Position numbers and translations under genes: made by a program. From the NCBI GenBank assembly GCA_049115575.1, contig JAGDZU010000004.1:62001-126000 (forward strand): a stretch of DNA of 64,000 bases. Direction: 5' to 3'. The stretch is from JAHEKB01 sp049115575. Lineage in GTDB: Bacteria > Bacteroidota > Bacteroidia > NS11-12g > UBA9320. The first letter of the stretch is position 1. Each line of letters starts with the position of its first letter. The notes beneath the pieces were generated by a model, which worked only from the letters and a program-made list of their open reading frames with translations, searched no databases and had not been told where the DNA came from. Positions 1-8,044 of this stretch are shown here, in pieces.

Positions 1-1061
1 TTTAAATCTAGTTTTAAGGATACTTTAAATTCATTATTCTCTTCATTTAAAGAGAGTTTGTGTTTTTGTGGGTAAAGCAAGTTTAGTCTTTTCTTTACGT
101 TTTTAAGTCCAATACCACCCTGATAGCCGTTCTGTTTCGATAATTGTTGCACATTTTTCGGCTTACTGTTACTTATCACAAAATTCAGATTGGTGTTTTC
201 AACCTTTACACCCACATTTATATAGCCTTCAGATCGGTCTTTACCCAAACCATGCTTAAAACTATTTTCCACAAATGGAATAAGGAGCATAGGTGCTATT
301 TCATACTTTGATAAATCACCTTCAATTTCTACATTAAGTTTTAGGCGATCTCCATGCCTTACTTTTTCAAGTTCTAAAAAGCTTTGCACATACTTTATTT
401 CTTGAGACAAACTCACTTTTTTCTCACTTCCATCATATAATATATAACGAAGTATATCACTGAGTTTTAATATGAGCTCAGGAGCTAAATCAGATTTTTT
501 CAAACTCAAAGCATATACACTATTCAAACTGTTGAACAGGAAATGAGGATTAATTTGCGACTTGAGATATTTCAACTCTGTTTCTGTATTCAACTTCTCT
601 AACTCTTTTGCCAATCTCTCGTTCTCATACCATTGTTTTACCAGCTTTAAACTCATGGTTACTGCCGTTGTATATGTAACAGCCATTCCGGCATTTACCA
701 TAAAACCAAAAGAGAACAATTCGGGCTTAGCAGAATCAGCTAAAGTATTTAGTCCCATGAGAACTGCAGTTTCCATGAATGTAGCAAAACTCACAGTAAG
801 CACTATTGCAACTATATAGGCTACGTAATTCCTTTTCTTTAAAATATTCGGGAAGAGATAGTAAATGTTGAAATAGCTCACCATGGCATGTATAGAAACT
901 ATAACCATGGAATTGATATAAATGTCTTGACTACTTAAACCTGGTTTGTATATATATGCCCAAAAGGCAAAATAGAGCAACCAAAGAAGGTAATGGTGAA
1001 GGTTTAACCGGGTAAACCAAATGTAGAATTTATTATTGACGAGCTGCTTTTCTGAACTCAA
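1..1061 (-). CDS. LytS-type sensor histidine kinase (partial, C-terminus off window)
   Basis: Sensor kinase of the LytS/YehU type (His_kinase, PF06580 family), which normally phosphorylates a LytTR response regulator. I translated 353 codons. About four membrane segments fill residues 22-140, then a short linker leads to the phospho-acceptor motif INPHFLFNSLN (His173), the N-box PFVENSFKHG (around 262-271) and a G-box GGIGLKNVKKRL (315-326). The protein still reads open at base 1, so the last residues and any partner regulator lie outside the window. The start is TTG at 1061, because an in-frame TAA sits two codons upstream; it overlaps the stop of the preceding small gene as TTGA, suggesting translational coupling. 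The signal sensed is unknown. Confidence 0.88.
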   Translation of the reverse strand, partial: MSSEKQLVNNKFYIWFTRLNLHHYLLWLLYFAFWAYIYKPGLSSQDIYINSMVIVSIHAMVSYFNIYYLFPNILKKRNYVAYIVAIVLTVSFATFMETAVLMGLNTLADSAKPELFSFGFMVNAGMAVTYTTAVTMSLKLVKQWYENERLAKELEKLNTETELKYLKSQINPHFLFNSLNSVYALSLKKSDLAPELILKLSDILRYILYDGSEKKVSLSQEIKYVQSFLELEKVRHGDRLKLNVEIEGDLSKYEIAPMLLIPFVENSFKHGLGKDRSEGYINVGVKVENTNLNFVISNSKPKNVQQLSKQNGYQGGIGLKNVKKRLNLLYPQKHKLSLNEENNEFKVSLKLDL

Positions 1062-1285
1062 GTGTTATCCTGATGTCTAAAATAACGTAACATACTGTAG
1101 CCCCAATTCAACACTTTTACTCCGGATTGAAAATAGGATTCAGCTTCTGACAACGTCTTTGCAGTAGAAACCTCCTCTTGTGTTTGCTTGGTTAATGTAG
1201 ATACAGTAAAGAATGCTGCAACGTTTAGAATTAACAGCGCCGTAATGATCATATGAACCTTTTTGATCTTAATTGGGAGTCTCAT
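1058..1285 (-). CDS. small single-pass membrane protein upstream of sensor kinase
   Basis: I do not recognise this 75-residue protein. It has a basic N-terminus (RLPIKIKK), one hydrophobic segment at about residues 11-30, and a polar tail with several Gln, Glu and Ser followed by an aromatic stretch (GYSMLRYFRH). Its stop codon overlaps the TTG start of the LytS-type kinase, so the two are probably co-translated. By position it could be a small accessory or regulator of the kinase's membrane domain, but that is inference only. It has an ATG start at 1285. Confidence 0.6.
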   Translation of the reverse strand: MRLPIKIKKVHMIITALLILNVAAFFTVSTLTKQTQEEVSTAKTLSEAESYFQSGVKVLNWGYSMLRYFRHQDNT

Positions 1286-1409
1286 GGGAAGTTCTTATAT
1301 ACGACTATACGAATATAGTGCCAAATAGTTACAGCTATTTTTAAATCGTCAAAATGACAGAATTCTGGGATATAGAATACTAGAATGATTGATAGCCTGC
1401 AATTATGGC

Positions 1410-1628
1410 TTAAGAAACAATCTTAGGCATTTCATCTTCTTTGCATTCTTCGCCCGGTTTAGCGCCACATAGCCCACAAGCTACGCCCTCTTCCAATAAA
1501 AGAGGGTTTTTGCCAGCACATCCGCCTCGAGCTTCTGCACCTTTAATAAAGATAACTCTAACAGCCATGCCCAATACGGCTATAAGGAAAAATGCGATAA
1601 TTAAGCTAAATATTATCCAGAACTGCAT
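1410..1628 (-). CDS. nqrM: NqrM-like small membrane protein with four cysteines
   Basis: This 72-residue protein has one N-terminal membrane helix (residues 3-28) and a short soluble tail with four cysteines (37, 51, 54, 62) in the arrangement RGGCAG...ACGLCG...GEEC. That layout resembles NqrM (DUF539 family), which helps deliver iron to the membrane [2Fe-2S] site formed by NqrD and NqrE. The gene lies downstream of nqrA-F and apbE on the same strand, as nqrM often does, although an ABC pair intervenes. It appears to have its own promoter at 1642-1674. The assignment rests on size, topology, cysteine pattern and context; the exact spacing differs from what I recall of the Vibrio protein, so an unrelated cysteine-rich membrane protein remains possible. 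Confidence 0.6.
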   Translation of the reverse strand: MQFWIIFSLIIAFFLIAVLGMAVRVIFIKGAEARGGCAGKNPLLLEEGVACGLCGAKPGEECKEDEMPKIVS

Positions 1629-1641
1629 ATCAAATGAACAG

Positions 1642-1674
1642 CAAAGTTACATTAAAGTTCAGGTGATTTGGCAA
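1642..1674 (-). promoter_or_regulatory. putative promoter of nqrM-like gene
   Basis: On the minus strand a TAACTTTG element (1649..1642) matches the Bacteroidota -7 consensus TAnnTTTG exactly. TTG lies 22 bases upstream (1674..1672), within the spacing known for Flavobacterium promoters. The element is 13 bases before the ATG at 1628. This is a motif match only. Confidence 0.42.
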
Positions 1675-1687
1675 TAGATGTTACAAT

Positions 1688-2665
1688 CTATGCGGGTTCA
1701 ATATATCTTCTTTTAAAGATGTAATTGAACAGGATTGTCATGACTATGGCCGTGATAAAAAACAAACCGCTGTGGTCAGTTAAACTATCTAAATCCCACC
1801 AAACAGCATAAAGAAAGACCACCATGGGCGACCCTATATATAATGATATAGCAAAGGCATTACTTTTAGCACTTGATCCATTTGGTCTTATTAATCCAAT
1901 AAATGCGGTTAATAGAACAAAAAAGGTCATAAGACCCACACCAATAGTACGTTCACTACCAATCCCACCAGCAATCTCAAGTACGGCGAATAAAATTCCG
2001 TAACATATGGGTATAAGTGCTGAAATCAACATAGACCACCCAAAATCTCTTGGAGTGGTGGAGCAAATTGCAAACAGCATCATAGCTATGAAGAGACTAA
2101 ACACCAAATAAACATTCCAAAAGTCCCATTTGGCAGGATAAAACATCTTTGATTTGTTTTGAACCATCTCGGCAAACTGCTCATCCGTAACAGACCCATC
2201 CCAATTGTTGTAATAATCATTTGCTTCGGCTTCATAAAGGGCTGCTCTCACTTCAGCCGTCTGGTAATATGATTTAACATAACTTCCTAAATTTCCCATG
2301 ACTGGTAGGGTGCTGATTGAGGCTATTACTATAAAGAAGCTCACAAAAAAGAAGAATCCTTTTTTGTACGGGAGTCGATGATGTATTCTATGTGTATTAA
2401 ATCGAACCTGCCTAATAATGAACATTATTAGTAGCAAAATGCTCAATAAACTCATGAGCAATGTGAGAACACCAAAAAAGCTTCCCAATTCATAATACGG
2501 AGTGTGTTGCAAATCGTATTGATATGCAAATCCAATCGCAAACAGAATAGCTCCTACTATCAAAATTATGGGAACAAAATAGTGAACACCAAGTATCCAC
2601 ATGGTTGGGTTAGACTTTAACAGACGGTCTTCCCATTTTTTAAATATGTTGGTCTGTTTAGTCAT
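1688..2665 (-). CDS. multi-pass membrane protein, probable ABC transporter permease subunit
   Basis: This 325-residue protein has about eight hydrophobic segments: roughly 24-45, 60-85, 105-125, 185-205, 210-232, 240-262, 270-290 and 300-318. A soluble loop of about 60 residues, rich in Tyr, Asp and Asn, follows the third segment (about 127-183). It has no motif I recognise. Its start overlaps the end of the ABC ATPase gene by 8 bases, so it is most likely the membrane partner of that ATPase. ABC-2-type permeases (as in NatB or GldF) share this size and pairing, but the sequence does not prove it. Substrate is unknown. Confidence 0.62.
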   Translation of the reverse strand: MTKQTNIFKKWEDRLLKSNPTMWILGVHYFVPIILIVGAILFAIGFAYQYDLQHTPYYELGSFFGVLTLLMSLLSILLLIMFIIRQVRFNTHRIHHRLPYKKGFFFFVSFFIVIASISTLPVMGNLGSYVKSYYQTAEVRAALYEAEANDYYNNWDGSVTDEQFAEMVQNKSKMFYPAKWDFWNVYLVFSLFIAMMLFAICSTTPRDFGWSMLISALIPICYGILFAVLEIAGGIGSERTIGVGLMTFFVLLTAFIGLIRPNGSSAKSNAFAISLYIGSPMVVFLYAVWWDLDSLTDHSGLFFITAIVMTILFNYIFKRRYIEPA

Positions 2666-3563
2666 GAAATAATCTTTTAGTTGATCTGCTAATATCTCTG
2701 AAGTAAATCGGTATTAATTGTGCTTCTAACATGGAGCCAATGAAAGATGAGATGTCATGTTCACCTTCAAGTTGAATCTGATAGTATTCACCCCTCTTCT
2801 TAAAGGCTAAGCTCTGAGTTTCTAGGAAGGATTCAAATGCCTGATCGTCATGCATTTGAAGTTCCACCACTGCATAAGTGCTTTGGGATTCTAGTTCCAC
2901 AGTTTCACCACTAAAAATGGCCGTACCATCTCTTAAGAAAACCATTTGATTTGCCACTGTTTCTATCTCGTGAAGCTGTTGGCTACTCAAAACAACAGCG
3001 GTTGGATACTCCTTGTCTTTTAATACATTCTTAAGGTCTGACAGAAACTTCTGTTGAGTGTTAATATCCAAATTAGCTAGAGGTTCGTCTAAGACTAATA
3101 GATTGGGCTTGCCAATTAAAACACGGGCCAACTCAAAACGCAATCTGAAGCCCGTTGAGATCTCTGACCAATGTAATTCTTTGAATTTTTGAAGATCTAA
3201 AAAATCTAAAATTTCATCTAGATAATCATCAATTTCTGAGGCCGGAATTTTTTCAATAGCCGCTTGAAGTTTCAAGTTTTGAATTAGTGTTCCGTACCAC
3301 CTTGGAATACGTTGGGGTATAAAGGCAATCTTATCTTTAATTGCCGACCAATCAATTCCAGAATAAGTAGCATTTCCAAAATATGAGAATCGCCCTGAAG
3401 CTGCCAGTTTACCTGCAATAATATTGAGCAGAGTGGTTTTACCATTTCCATTCTCACCAACTACTCCTGTTATACTTCCTTCAGATAATTGAAGAGAGGG
3501 AACTTTGAGTTGAAATCTTGAACGAGGAAATTCTTTGTATATAGATTCGGCTGTGTAAAGCAT
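2658..3563 (-). CDS. ABC transporter ATP-binding protein with atypical signature and H-loop
   Basis: ABC-type ATPase of 301 residues that would energise the adjoining membrane protein. Visible motifs are Walker A GENGNGKT (36-43), Q-loop Gln84 (FIPQR), a degenerate signature STGFR (136-140), Walker B LLVLDE (155-160) and D-loop NLD (164-166). The H-loop histidine is replaced by glutamine: the usual SSH reads SSQ at 193-195. A C-terminal extension of about 90 residues follows the ATPase core. The gene is 72 bases downstream of apbE on the same strand, but whether it is co-transcribed with the nqr operon is not clear. The fold assignment is secure; the exported or imported substrate is not known. 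Confidence 0.85.
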   Translation of the reverse strand: MLYTAESIYKEFPRSRFQLKVPSLQLSEGSITGVVGENGNGKTTLLNIIAGKLAASGRFSYFGNATYSGIDWSAIKDKIAFIPQRIPRWYGTLIQNLKLQAAIEKIPASEIDDYLDEILDFLDLQKFKELHWSEISTGFRLRFELARVLIGKPNLLVLDEPLANLDINTQQKFLSDLKNVLKDKEYPTAVVLSSQQLHEIETVANQMVFLRDGTAIFSGETVELESQSTYAVVELQMHDDQAFESFLETQSLAFKKRGEYYQIQLEGEHDISSFIGSMLEAQLIPIYFRDISRSTKRLFHD

Positions 3564-3634
3564 TATTTCTTTTCAATCAACGAGAATAAAAAGCGAGATA
3601 CACTTTTCTTCGGTTAACAGCCAAATTTAAGCGA

Positions 3635-4660
3635 TTAGTCTATGTATTCGCCAACCAAGCTATCGCTTTCTTGGTAAATGAAATAAGCACGAGCAGAACT
3701 GTCTTTTTCTATGAGTTCTTTACCTTGCTCAACACCCAAAACCATACATGCTGTGGCTAAGGCATCTGCTATATGACATTCCTTGTGTAAAACCGTGGCG
3801 CTTTTAATTGGATTGTTTACTGGAAAACCGGTTCGAGGATCAAGCGTATGCCCTATGGTGTCTTTGTCTACTACAAAATAGTTGCGGTAATTCCCACTGG
3901 TTGCCATAGAACCATGCTCCAGCTCTATAACCTCAAAGATGGATGTAGACTCACTCCCTATAACAGGTTGGTTGATTCCCAGTCTCCAATTAGTCCCTTC
4001 AGGATTATGCCCTTTGACTCTTACCTCCCCACCAATCTCAACCATATATTGTTCTACATTCTCATTATCCAAATATGCTGCTACTACATCCACAGCATAG
4101 CCTTTTGCAATGGCATTGAAGTTATAAGCGCTGAGACTGTCCTCTATAAATGCAAGTTTCCAGTTGTTTAAAACCGCGTCTGAGAATCCTCTATGACTTA
4201 GGGCCCAATTTACCTGAGAATCTGATGGTTGGCTTTGCTTCTTTTTAGCATCAGACCAAAGATCAAAAAGCAGACCAACACTTGGGTCGAATGCACCTCC
4301 AGTGGATGTATACATTGCTATAGAACTTCTTACCATAACGCCTAACCAACTCGTATCACTTTGGACATAAGGCGAGTTTAGGTGATTCATCACGTAGTCC
4401 CAATTGCGTTCATTCAGCGCAGTGAGATAGCTTTCCGCATTGTAAGTAGACAGTGCGTGATCAAAATAGCCCAATACGGAATCTATATGTACGGTAGTGA
4501 TATCTTGGTTCAGTTTTTCAAATTGAACATTATAGGTAGTACCAAGAGCATTTCCTTGTAGTCGGGTCCATTCTTTCTCTGGCTGACAAGACGCAATGAT
4601 TAGAGTGAACAAAAAAGGGCAGATTGCTCTGCCCCTACTCCATATTTTGTTAATATTCAT
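3635..4660 (-). CDS. apbE: FAD:protein FMN transferase (ApbE), lipoprotein
   Basis: ApbE moves FMN from FAD onto a threonine side chain of NqrB and NqrC on the periplasmic side of the membrane. The 341-residue protein has a lipoprotein signal ending at Cys25 (IIASC), the N-terminal LGTTYNVQF segment, the AIAKGYAVD motif, VEIGGEVRVKG, and the C-terminal GHTLDPRTG and CHIADALATACM blocks typical of the family. Its ATG overlaps the stop of nqrF (TAATG), so it is coupled to the enzyme it matures. The target motifs are visible in this window: SGAT in NqrB and TGAT in NqrC. This placement strongly supports a dedicated maturation role. Confidence 0.95.
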   Translation of the reverse strand: MNINKIWSRGRAICPFLFTLIIASCQPEKEWTRLQGNALGTTYNVQFEKLNQDITTVHIDSVLGYFDHALSTYNAESYLTALNERNWDYVMNHLNSPYVQSDTSWLGVMVRSSIAMYTSTGGAFDPSVGLLFDLWSDAKKKQSQPSDSQVNWALSHRGFSDAVLNNWKLAFIEDSLSAYNFNAIAKGYAVDVVAAYLDNENVEQYMVEIGGEVRVKGHNPEGTNWRLGINQPVIGSESTSIFEVIELEHGSMATSGNYRNYFVVDKDTIGHTLDPRTGFPVNNPIKSATVLHKECHIADALATACMVLGVEQGKELIEKDSSARAYFIYQESDSLVGEYID

Positions 4661-5985
4661 TATCCTCCAAAATCATCAAAGGAAACATTCTCTGGTGGTA
4701 CTCCCCAATCGTCAACCATTTTAAGTACGGCTTGATTCATAAGTGGAGGACCACAGAAATAGAATTCAATATCTTCAGGAGCCTCGTGCTTAGTGAGATA
4801 TTGGTCAATAACTGCTTGATGAACAAAACCGGTGAATCCATCACCTTCTTTGTCATTTACGTCTTTCTTATTTACCCAATGATCTTCTTCCATAGGTTCT
4901 GAAAGAACTACATGAAATTGGAAATTTGGGAACTCCTCTTCTATCCTCTTAAAATGATCTAGGTAGAACAGTTCGCGTTTTGATCTTCCACCATACCAAT
5001 AAGTGACTTTTCTTCCAGTCTTTAATGTATGGAAAAGATGAAAAAGATGCGATCTCATTGGGGCCATACCAGCACCACCACCTATATAAAGCATCTCTGC
5101 TTCTGTTTCTTTAATGAAGAACTCACCATAAGGACCAGAAACTGTTACTTTATCGCCTGGCTTGCAACCGAAGACATAAGAAGAACATATTCCAGGATTT
5201 ACATCCATCCATCTGTTGTTCTTTCTATCCCAAGGAGGAGTTGCTATACGAATGTTCAACATAACAATATTTCCCTCTGCTGGGTGATTGGCCATGGAAT
5301 AAGCTCTAAATATAGGCTCGTCGTTAACCATCTTTAAATCCCAAAGACCATATTTATCCCACTCCGATTTGAAGTCTAATGGATCTCTACCATCTGCTAC
5401 CAACTCAGGGTGTGCGGTTATGTCAATATCTTTAAAATTGACTTCTATTGGTGGAACGTCTATTTGAATATATCCCCCAGCTTCGAAATCCAAGCTTTCA
5501 CCTTCTGGAAGTCTAACTACAAATTCCTTTATAAATGAAGCAACATTGTAATTAGATACTACCTCACAATCCCATTTCTTAATACCGAATACTTCTTCTG
5601 GAACATTCACAACCATGTCTTCCTTCACTTTCACCTGACAGGCTAATCTCCAATGTTCCTTTTGCTCTTTTCGTTTTATATGACCGGTTTCAGTGGGAAG
5701 TATATCTCCCCCTCCTTCTATAACTTGGCATTTACACATGGCACAAGTTCCACCTCCACCACAAGCAGATGGTAAAAACAATTCTTGTGCTTGAAGAGCA
5801 TTTAATAAAGTTCCACCAGCTGGAACTTCTACATGCCTTTCTCCATTAATATTCAGCTTCACATTTCCTTGCTTAACTAATCGCTTAGCGGCAACTTGAA
5901 GCATTAACACTAAGAAGAAAATCACTACCGTAAAAACAGCTGCTGCTGCTATAATTACGCTTACGTTTATTTCTAGTATCATCAT
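4660..5985 (-). CDS. nqrF: Na+-translocating NADH:quinone reductase subunit F
   Basis: NADH-oxidising subunit of Na+-NQR: it takes hydride from NADH to FAD and passes electrons to a [2Fe-2S] cluster. The 441-residue protein has an N-terminal membrane anchor (about 8-32), a plant-type ferredoxin domain with cluster ligands Cys75, Cys81, Cys84 and Cys116, the FAD-binding motif RAYS (227-230), the NADH-site motif IGGGAGMAPMR (301-311) and CGPP (411-414). It ends in FDDFGG, the usual NqrF tail. It follows nqrE by 9 bases and is coupled to apbE. Length and motifs are normal for the family. Confidence 0.97.
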   Translation of the reverse strand: MMILEINVSVIIAAAAVFTVVIFFLVLMLQVAAKRLVKQGNVKLNINGERHVEVPAGGTLLNALQAQELFLPSACGGGGTCAMCKCQVIEGGGDILPTETGHIKRKEQKEHWRLACQVKVKEDMVVNVPEEVFGIKKWDCEVVSNYNVASFIKEFVVRLPEGESLDFEAGGYIQIDVPPIEVNFKDIDITAHPELVADGRDPLDFKSEWDKYGLWDLKMVNDEPIFRAYSMANHPAEGNIVMLNIRIATPPWDRKNNRWMDVNPGICSSYVFGCKPGDKVTVSGPYGEFFIKETEAEMLYIGGGAGMAPMRSHLFHLFHTLKTGRKVTYWYGGRSKRELFYLDHFKRIEEEFPNFQFHVVLSEPMEEDHWVNKKDVNDKEGDGFTGFVHQAVIDQYLTKHEAPEDIEFYFCGPPLMNQAVLKMVDDWGVPPENVSFDDFGG

Positions 5986-5994
5986 ATCCCTTCC

Positions 5995-6615
5995 TTAAAA
6001 TGGTAATTTAAAGCCCATAAAACTTAAAAAGCCGAAGGCCATTAGACCAACTGTTATAAATGTTATACCTAATCCACGTAAGGGTTTAGGAACATCTGAA
6101 TACATCAGTTTTTCACGAATAGCTGCAAGAGCAACTACTGCGAGTAGCCAACCAATACCAGAACCCAATCCATATACGGTGGCTTCTCCAAGATTGTACT
6201 CTCTACCCGGCAGGAATAAAGCTGCACCAAGTATGGAACAGTTTACTGCTATCAGCGGCAAGAATATTCCCAATGCGTTGTATAAAGAAGGTGATAGCTT
6301 CTCTACAGCCATTTCAGTCAGCTGCACAAAAGCAGCGATTATGGCAATAAAGACTATGAATTTCAACACTTCTAGATTCACAGTTGCAAAGCTTTCGTGT
6401 ACCCAGGTTAATGCTCCTTCTTTTAGGAAGAAATTATATACCAACCAGTTCAAAGGAATAGTAATAGCCAAAACAAAAATGACGGCCATTCCCAAACCAA
6501 CTGCTGTTTTAATTTTCTTAGAGACTGCTAAGTATGAACACATACCGAGAAAGTATGCGAAGATCATATTGTCTACAAAGATCGATTTGATTAAAATGTT
6601 CAAATAGTTTTCCAT
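5995..6615 (-). CDS. nqrE: Na+-translocating NADH:quinone reductase subunit E
   Basis: Integral membrane subunit of Na+-NQR, 206 residues, with about six transmembrane helices. NqrE and NqrD form an inverted pair that holds a [2Fe-2S] cluster in the membrane. The expected cysteines are present: Cys26 (LGMCSYLA) and Cys126 (LIAVNCSILG). It lies 12 bases after nqrD and 9 bases before nqrF. Length and order are normal. Confidence 0.96.
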   Translation of the reverse strand: MENYLNILIKSIFVDNMIFAYFLGMCSYLAVSKKIKTAVGLGMAVIFVLAITIPLNWLVYNFFLKEGALTWVHESFATVNLEVLKFIVFIAIIAAFVQLTEMAVEKLSPSLYNALGIFLPLIAVNCSILGAALFLPGREYNLGEATVYGLGSGIGWLLAVVALAAIREKLMYSDVPKPLRGLGITFITVGLMAFGFLSFMGFKLPF

Positions 6616-6627
6616 GTTTCTTCTCTT

Positions 6628-7296
6628 TTAATCTTCTTCTGCGTAACCGTTTCTACCTCTCTGGGCCCATATCAATAATCCCAAGACTATACAAGCTCCA
6701 GCTGTTGATGTTAACACTCCATTTCCACCATAACTTATACCAGCTAATTCAAATACTTTTACATTGAATATAGATCCGCTACCAAATAATTCTCTTACAA
6801 ACGCTACTATTAAAAGTATGGCTGCATAACCAAAAGCATTTCCAGTGGCATCTAAGAATGACGGCCAAGGCTTATTTCCCAATGCAAAAGCTTCTAATCT
6901 TCCCATAACAATACAGTTGGTAATGATTAGACCTACAAACACACTTAGTTGTTTTGATACATCATAAGCGTAAGCCTGTAGAACTTGATCAACTATGGCT
7001 ACCATAGAAGCAACCACTGCCAATTGAACTATAATTCTAATTCTATTGGGAATCATATTTCTCAAAACAGATATCACCGTAGAGGAGAATGCCATAACTA
7101 CCCAAACTGCTATACACATAACCACTGTTGGTTCTAATTTTAATGTAACAGCCAAGGCGGAACACACTCCCAATACTTGCACGGTAATTGGATTATCTGT
7201 ATCCAGAGGATTGGAAATTAATTTCCTGTTCTTTTTAGAGAATAGAGGTTCTTTTTTTACCTCTATGATTTCTTTTTCTAAAGTTTCAGTACTCAT
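6628..7296 (-). CDS. nqrD: Na+-translocating NADH:quinone reductase subunit D
   Basis: Integral membrane subunit of Na+-NQR, 222 residues, about six helices after a charged N-terminus of some 35 residues. The membrane iron-sulfur cysteines appear at Cys45 (LGVCSALAV) and Cys128 (LIITNCIVMGR), matching those in NqrE. The leader before the first helix (EKEIIEVKKEPLF) is longer than in the proteobacterial protein. The gene sits 1 base after nqrC. Confidence 0.96.
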   Translation of the reverse strand: MSTETLEKEIIEVKKEPLFSKKNRKLISNPLDTDNPITVQVLGVCSALAVTLKLEPTVVMCIAVWVVMAFSSTVISVLRNMIPNRIRIIVQLAVVASMVAIVDQVLQAYAYDVSKQLSVFVGLIITNCIVMGRLEAFALGNKPWPSFLDATGNAFGYAAILLIVAFVRELFGSGSIFNVKVFELAGISYGGNGVLTSTAGACIVLGLLIWAQRGRNGYAEED

Positions 7297-7297
7297 C

Positions 7298-8044
7298 TTA
7301 TTCTCCTTTTACTTGATTAAAAAAGTTCTCATATAAAGTTAGGTAGTTAAGCATCATTTCGTTAACACCTACACCAGTAATAGTTGCGCCAGTCATACCG
7401 TTGATTTTATGTGGATCTGAGCTGTAATCTACTCCTTCTCCTTTTTGCATGTCAACAGAAACCAGATTATCTCCTTCATAAATAGATTTGCCTATGTACC
7501 TGTTTTGAACAGCAGTTTCTGTAATACGAGCACCAAGTCCTGGAGTTTCTCCAACATGGTCTAATATTACCCCTTGAACCGTGTTGAGGTCACTTTGTAG
7601 AGAAACAAAACCAAATATATTGTCCCATAAACCATAACCATAAACTGGAAGTATATAGAATTCCACTTCTTCACTTCCATCTTTGCTCAAAGTATACACA
7701 GGAAGTTTTCTCTCTTCTACCGCCAGTTTGTATTCCTTTCTCACGTTTACATCTCCAGCACCTAGTCCGTCTATCTTCTCACCTGCATTGTCTACTACAT
7801 AATCTTTAACACGGCTGTTGTATAGCTCCTCTACTTGAGCTCTATCCTCTTTAGCCATAGTTTTAATCTTCTCACTTCCAAGGGCAGCCGAAAGAATGAA
7901 TTTCTTACGCTCAAACTCGCGTTCTGCAGCCTGCTTTTCTTTGAGACTTTCTGAGGTAAATGCCAATACTGCTCCAAGCAATACTGTCATTATGATGGCG
8001 AACATGAATATATATCCGCCGCTTTCTTTATTAAGCTTTGACAC
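7298..8044 (-). CDS. nqrC: Na+-translocating NADH:quinone reductase subunit C
   Basis: Periplasmic flavoprotein subunit of Na+-NQR, 248 residues, anchored by one N-terminal helix (about 10-30). FMN is attached covalently by ApbE to a threonine in the motif MTGAT; here that residue is Thr221. The preceding DPHKING segment and the FGFVSLQSDLNTVQG block are typical. The start overlaps nqrB by 14 bases. The apbE gene three genes further along supplies the transferase. Confidence 0.96.
   Translation of the reverse strand: MSKLNKESGGYIFMFAIIMTVLLGAVLAFTSESLKEKQAAEREFERKKFILSAALGSEKIKTMAKEDRAQVEELYNSRVKDYVVDNAGEKIDGLGAGDVNVRKEYKLAVEERKLPVYTLSKDGSEEVEFYILPVYGYGLWDNIFGFVSLQSDLNTVQGVILDHVGETPGLGARITETAVQNRYIGKSIYEGDNLVSVDMQKGEGVDYSSDPHKINGMTGATITGVGVNEMMLNYLTLYENFFNQVKGE

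Noticed and set aside
562..819. Plus-strand ORF of 85 codons
   Set aside because: Antisense shadow of the LytS-type kinase, which has strong motifs on the minus strand.
1294..1325. TTTGG-N19-TATATAAG as promoter of the kinase operon
   Set aside because: The -7 part does not fit TAnnTTTG, and a leader of only a few bases would result.
1323..1340. AAATAG/CTATTT hairpin
   Set aside because: Six-base AT stem with no T-run in the direction of the genes here.
6179..6607. Plus-strand ORF of 142 codons
   Set aside because: Lies opposite nqrE, whose cysteines and operon position are clear; composition is that of a reversed membrane gene.
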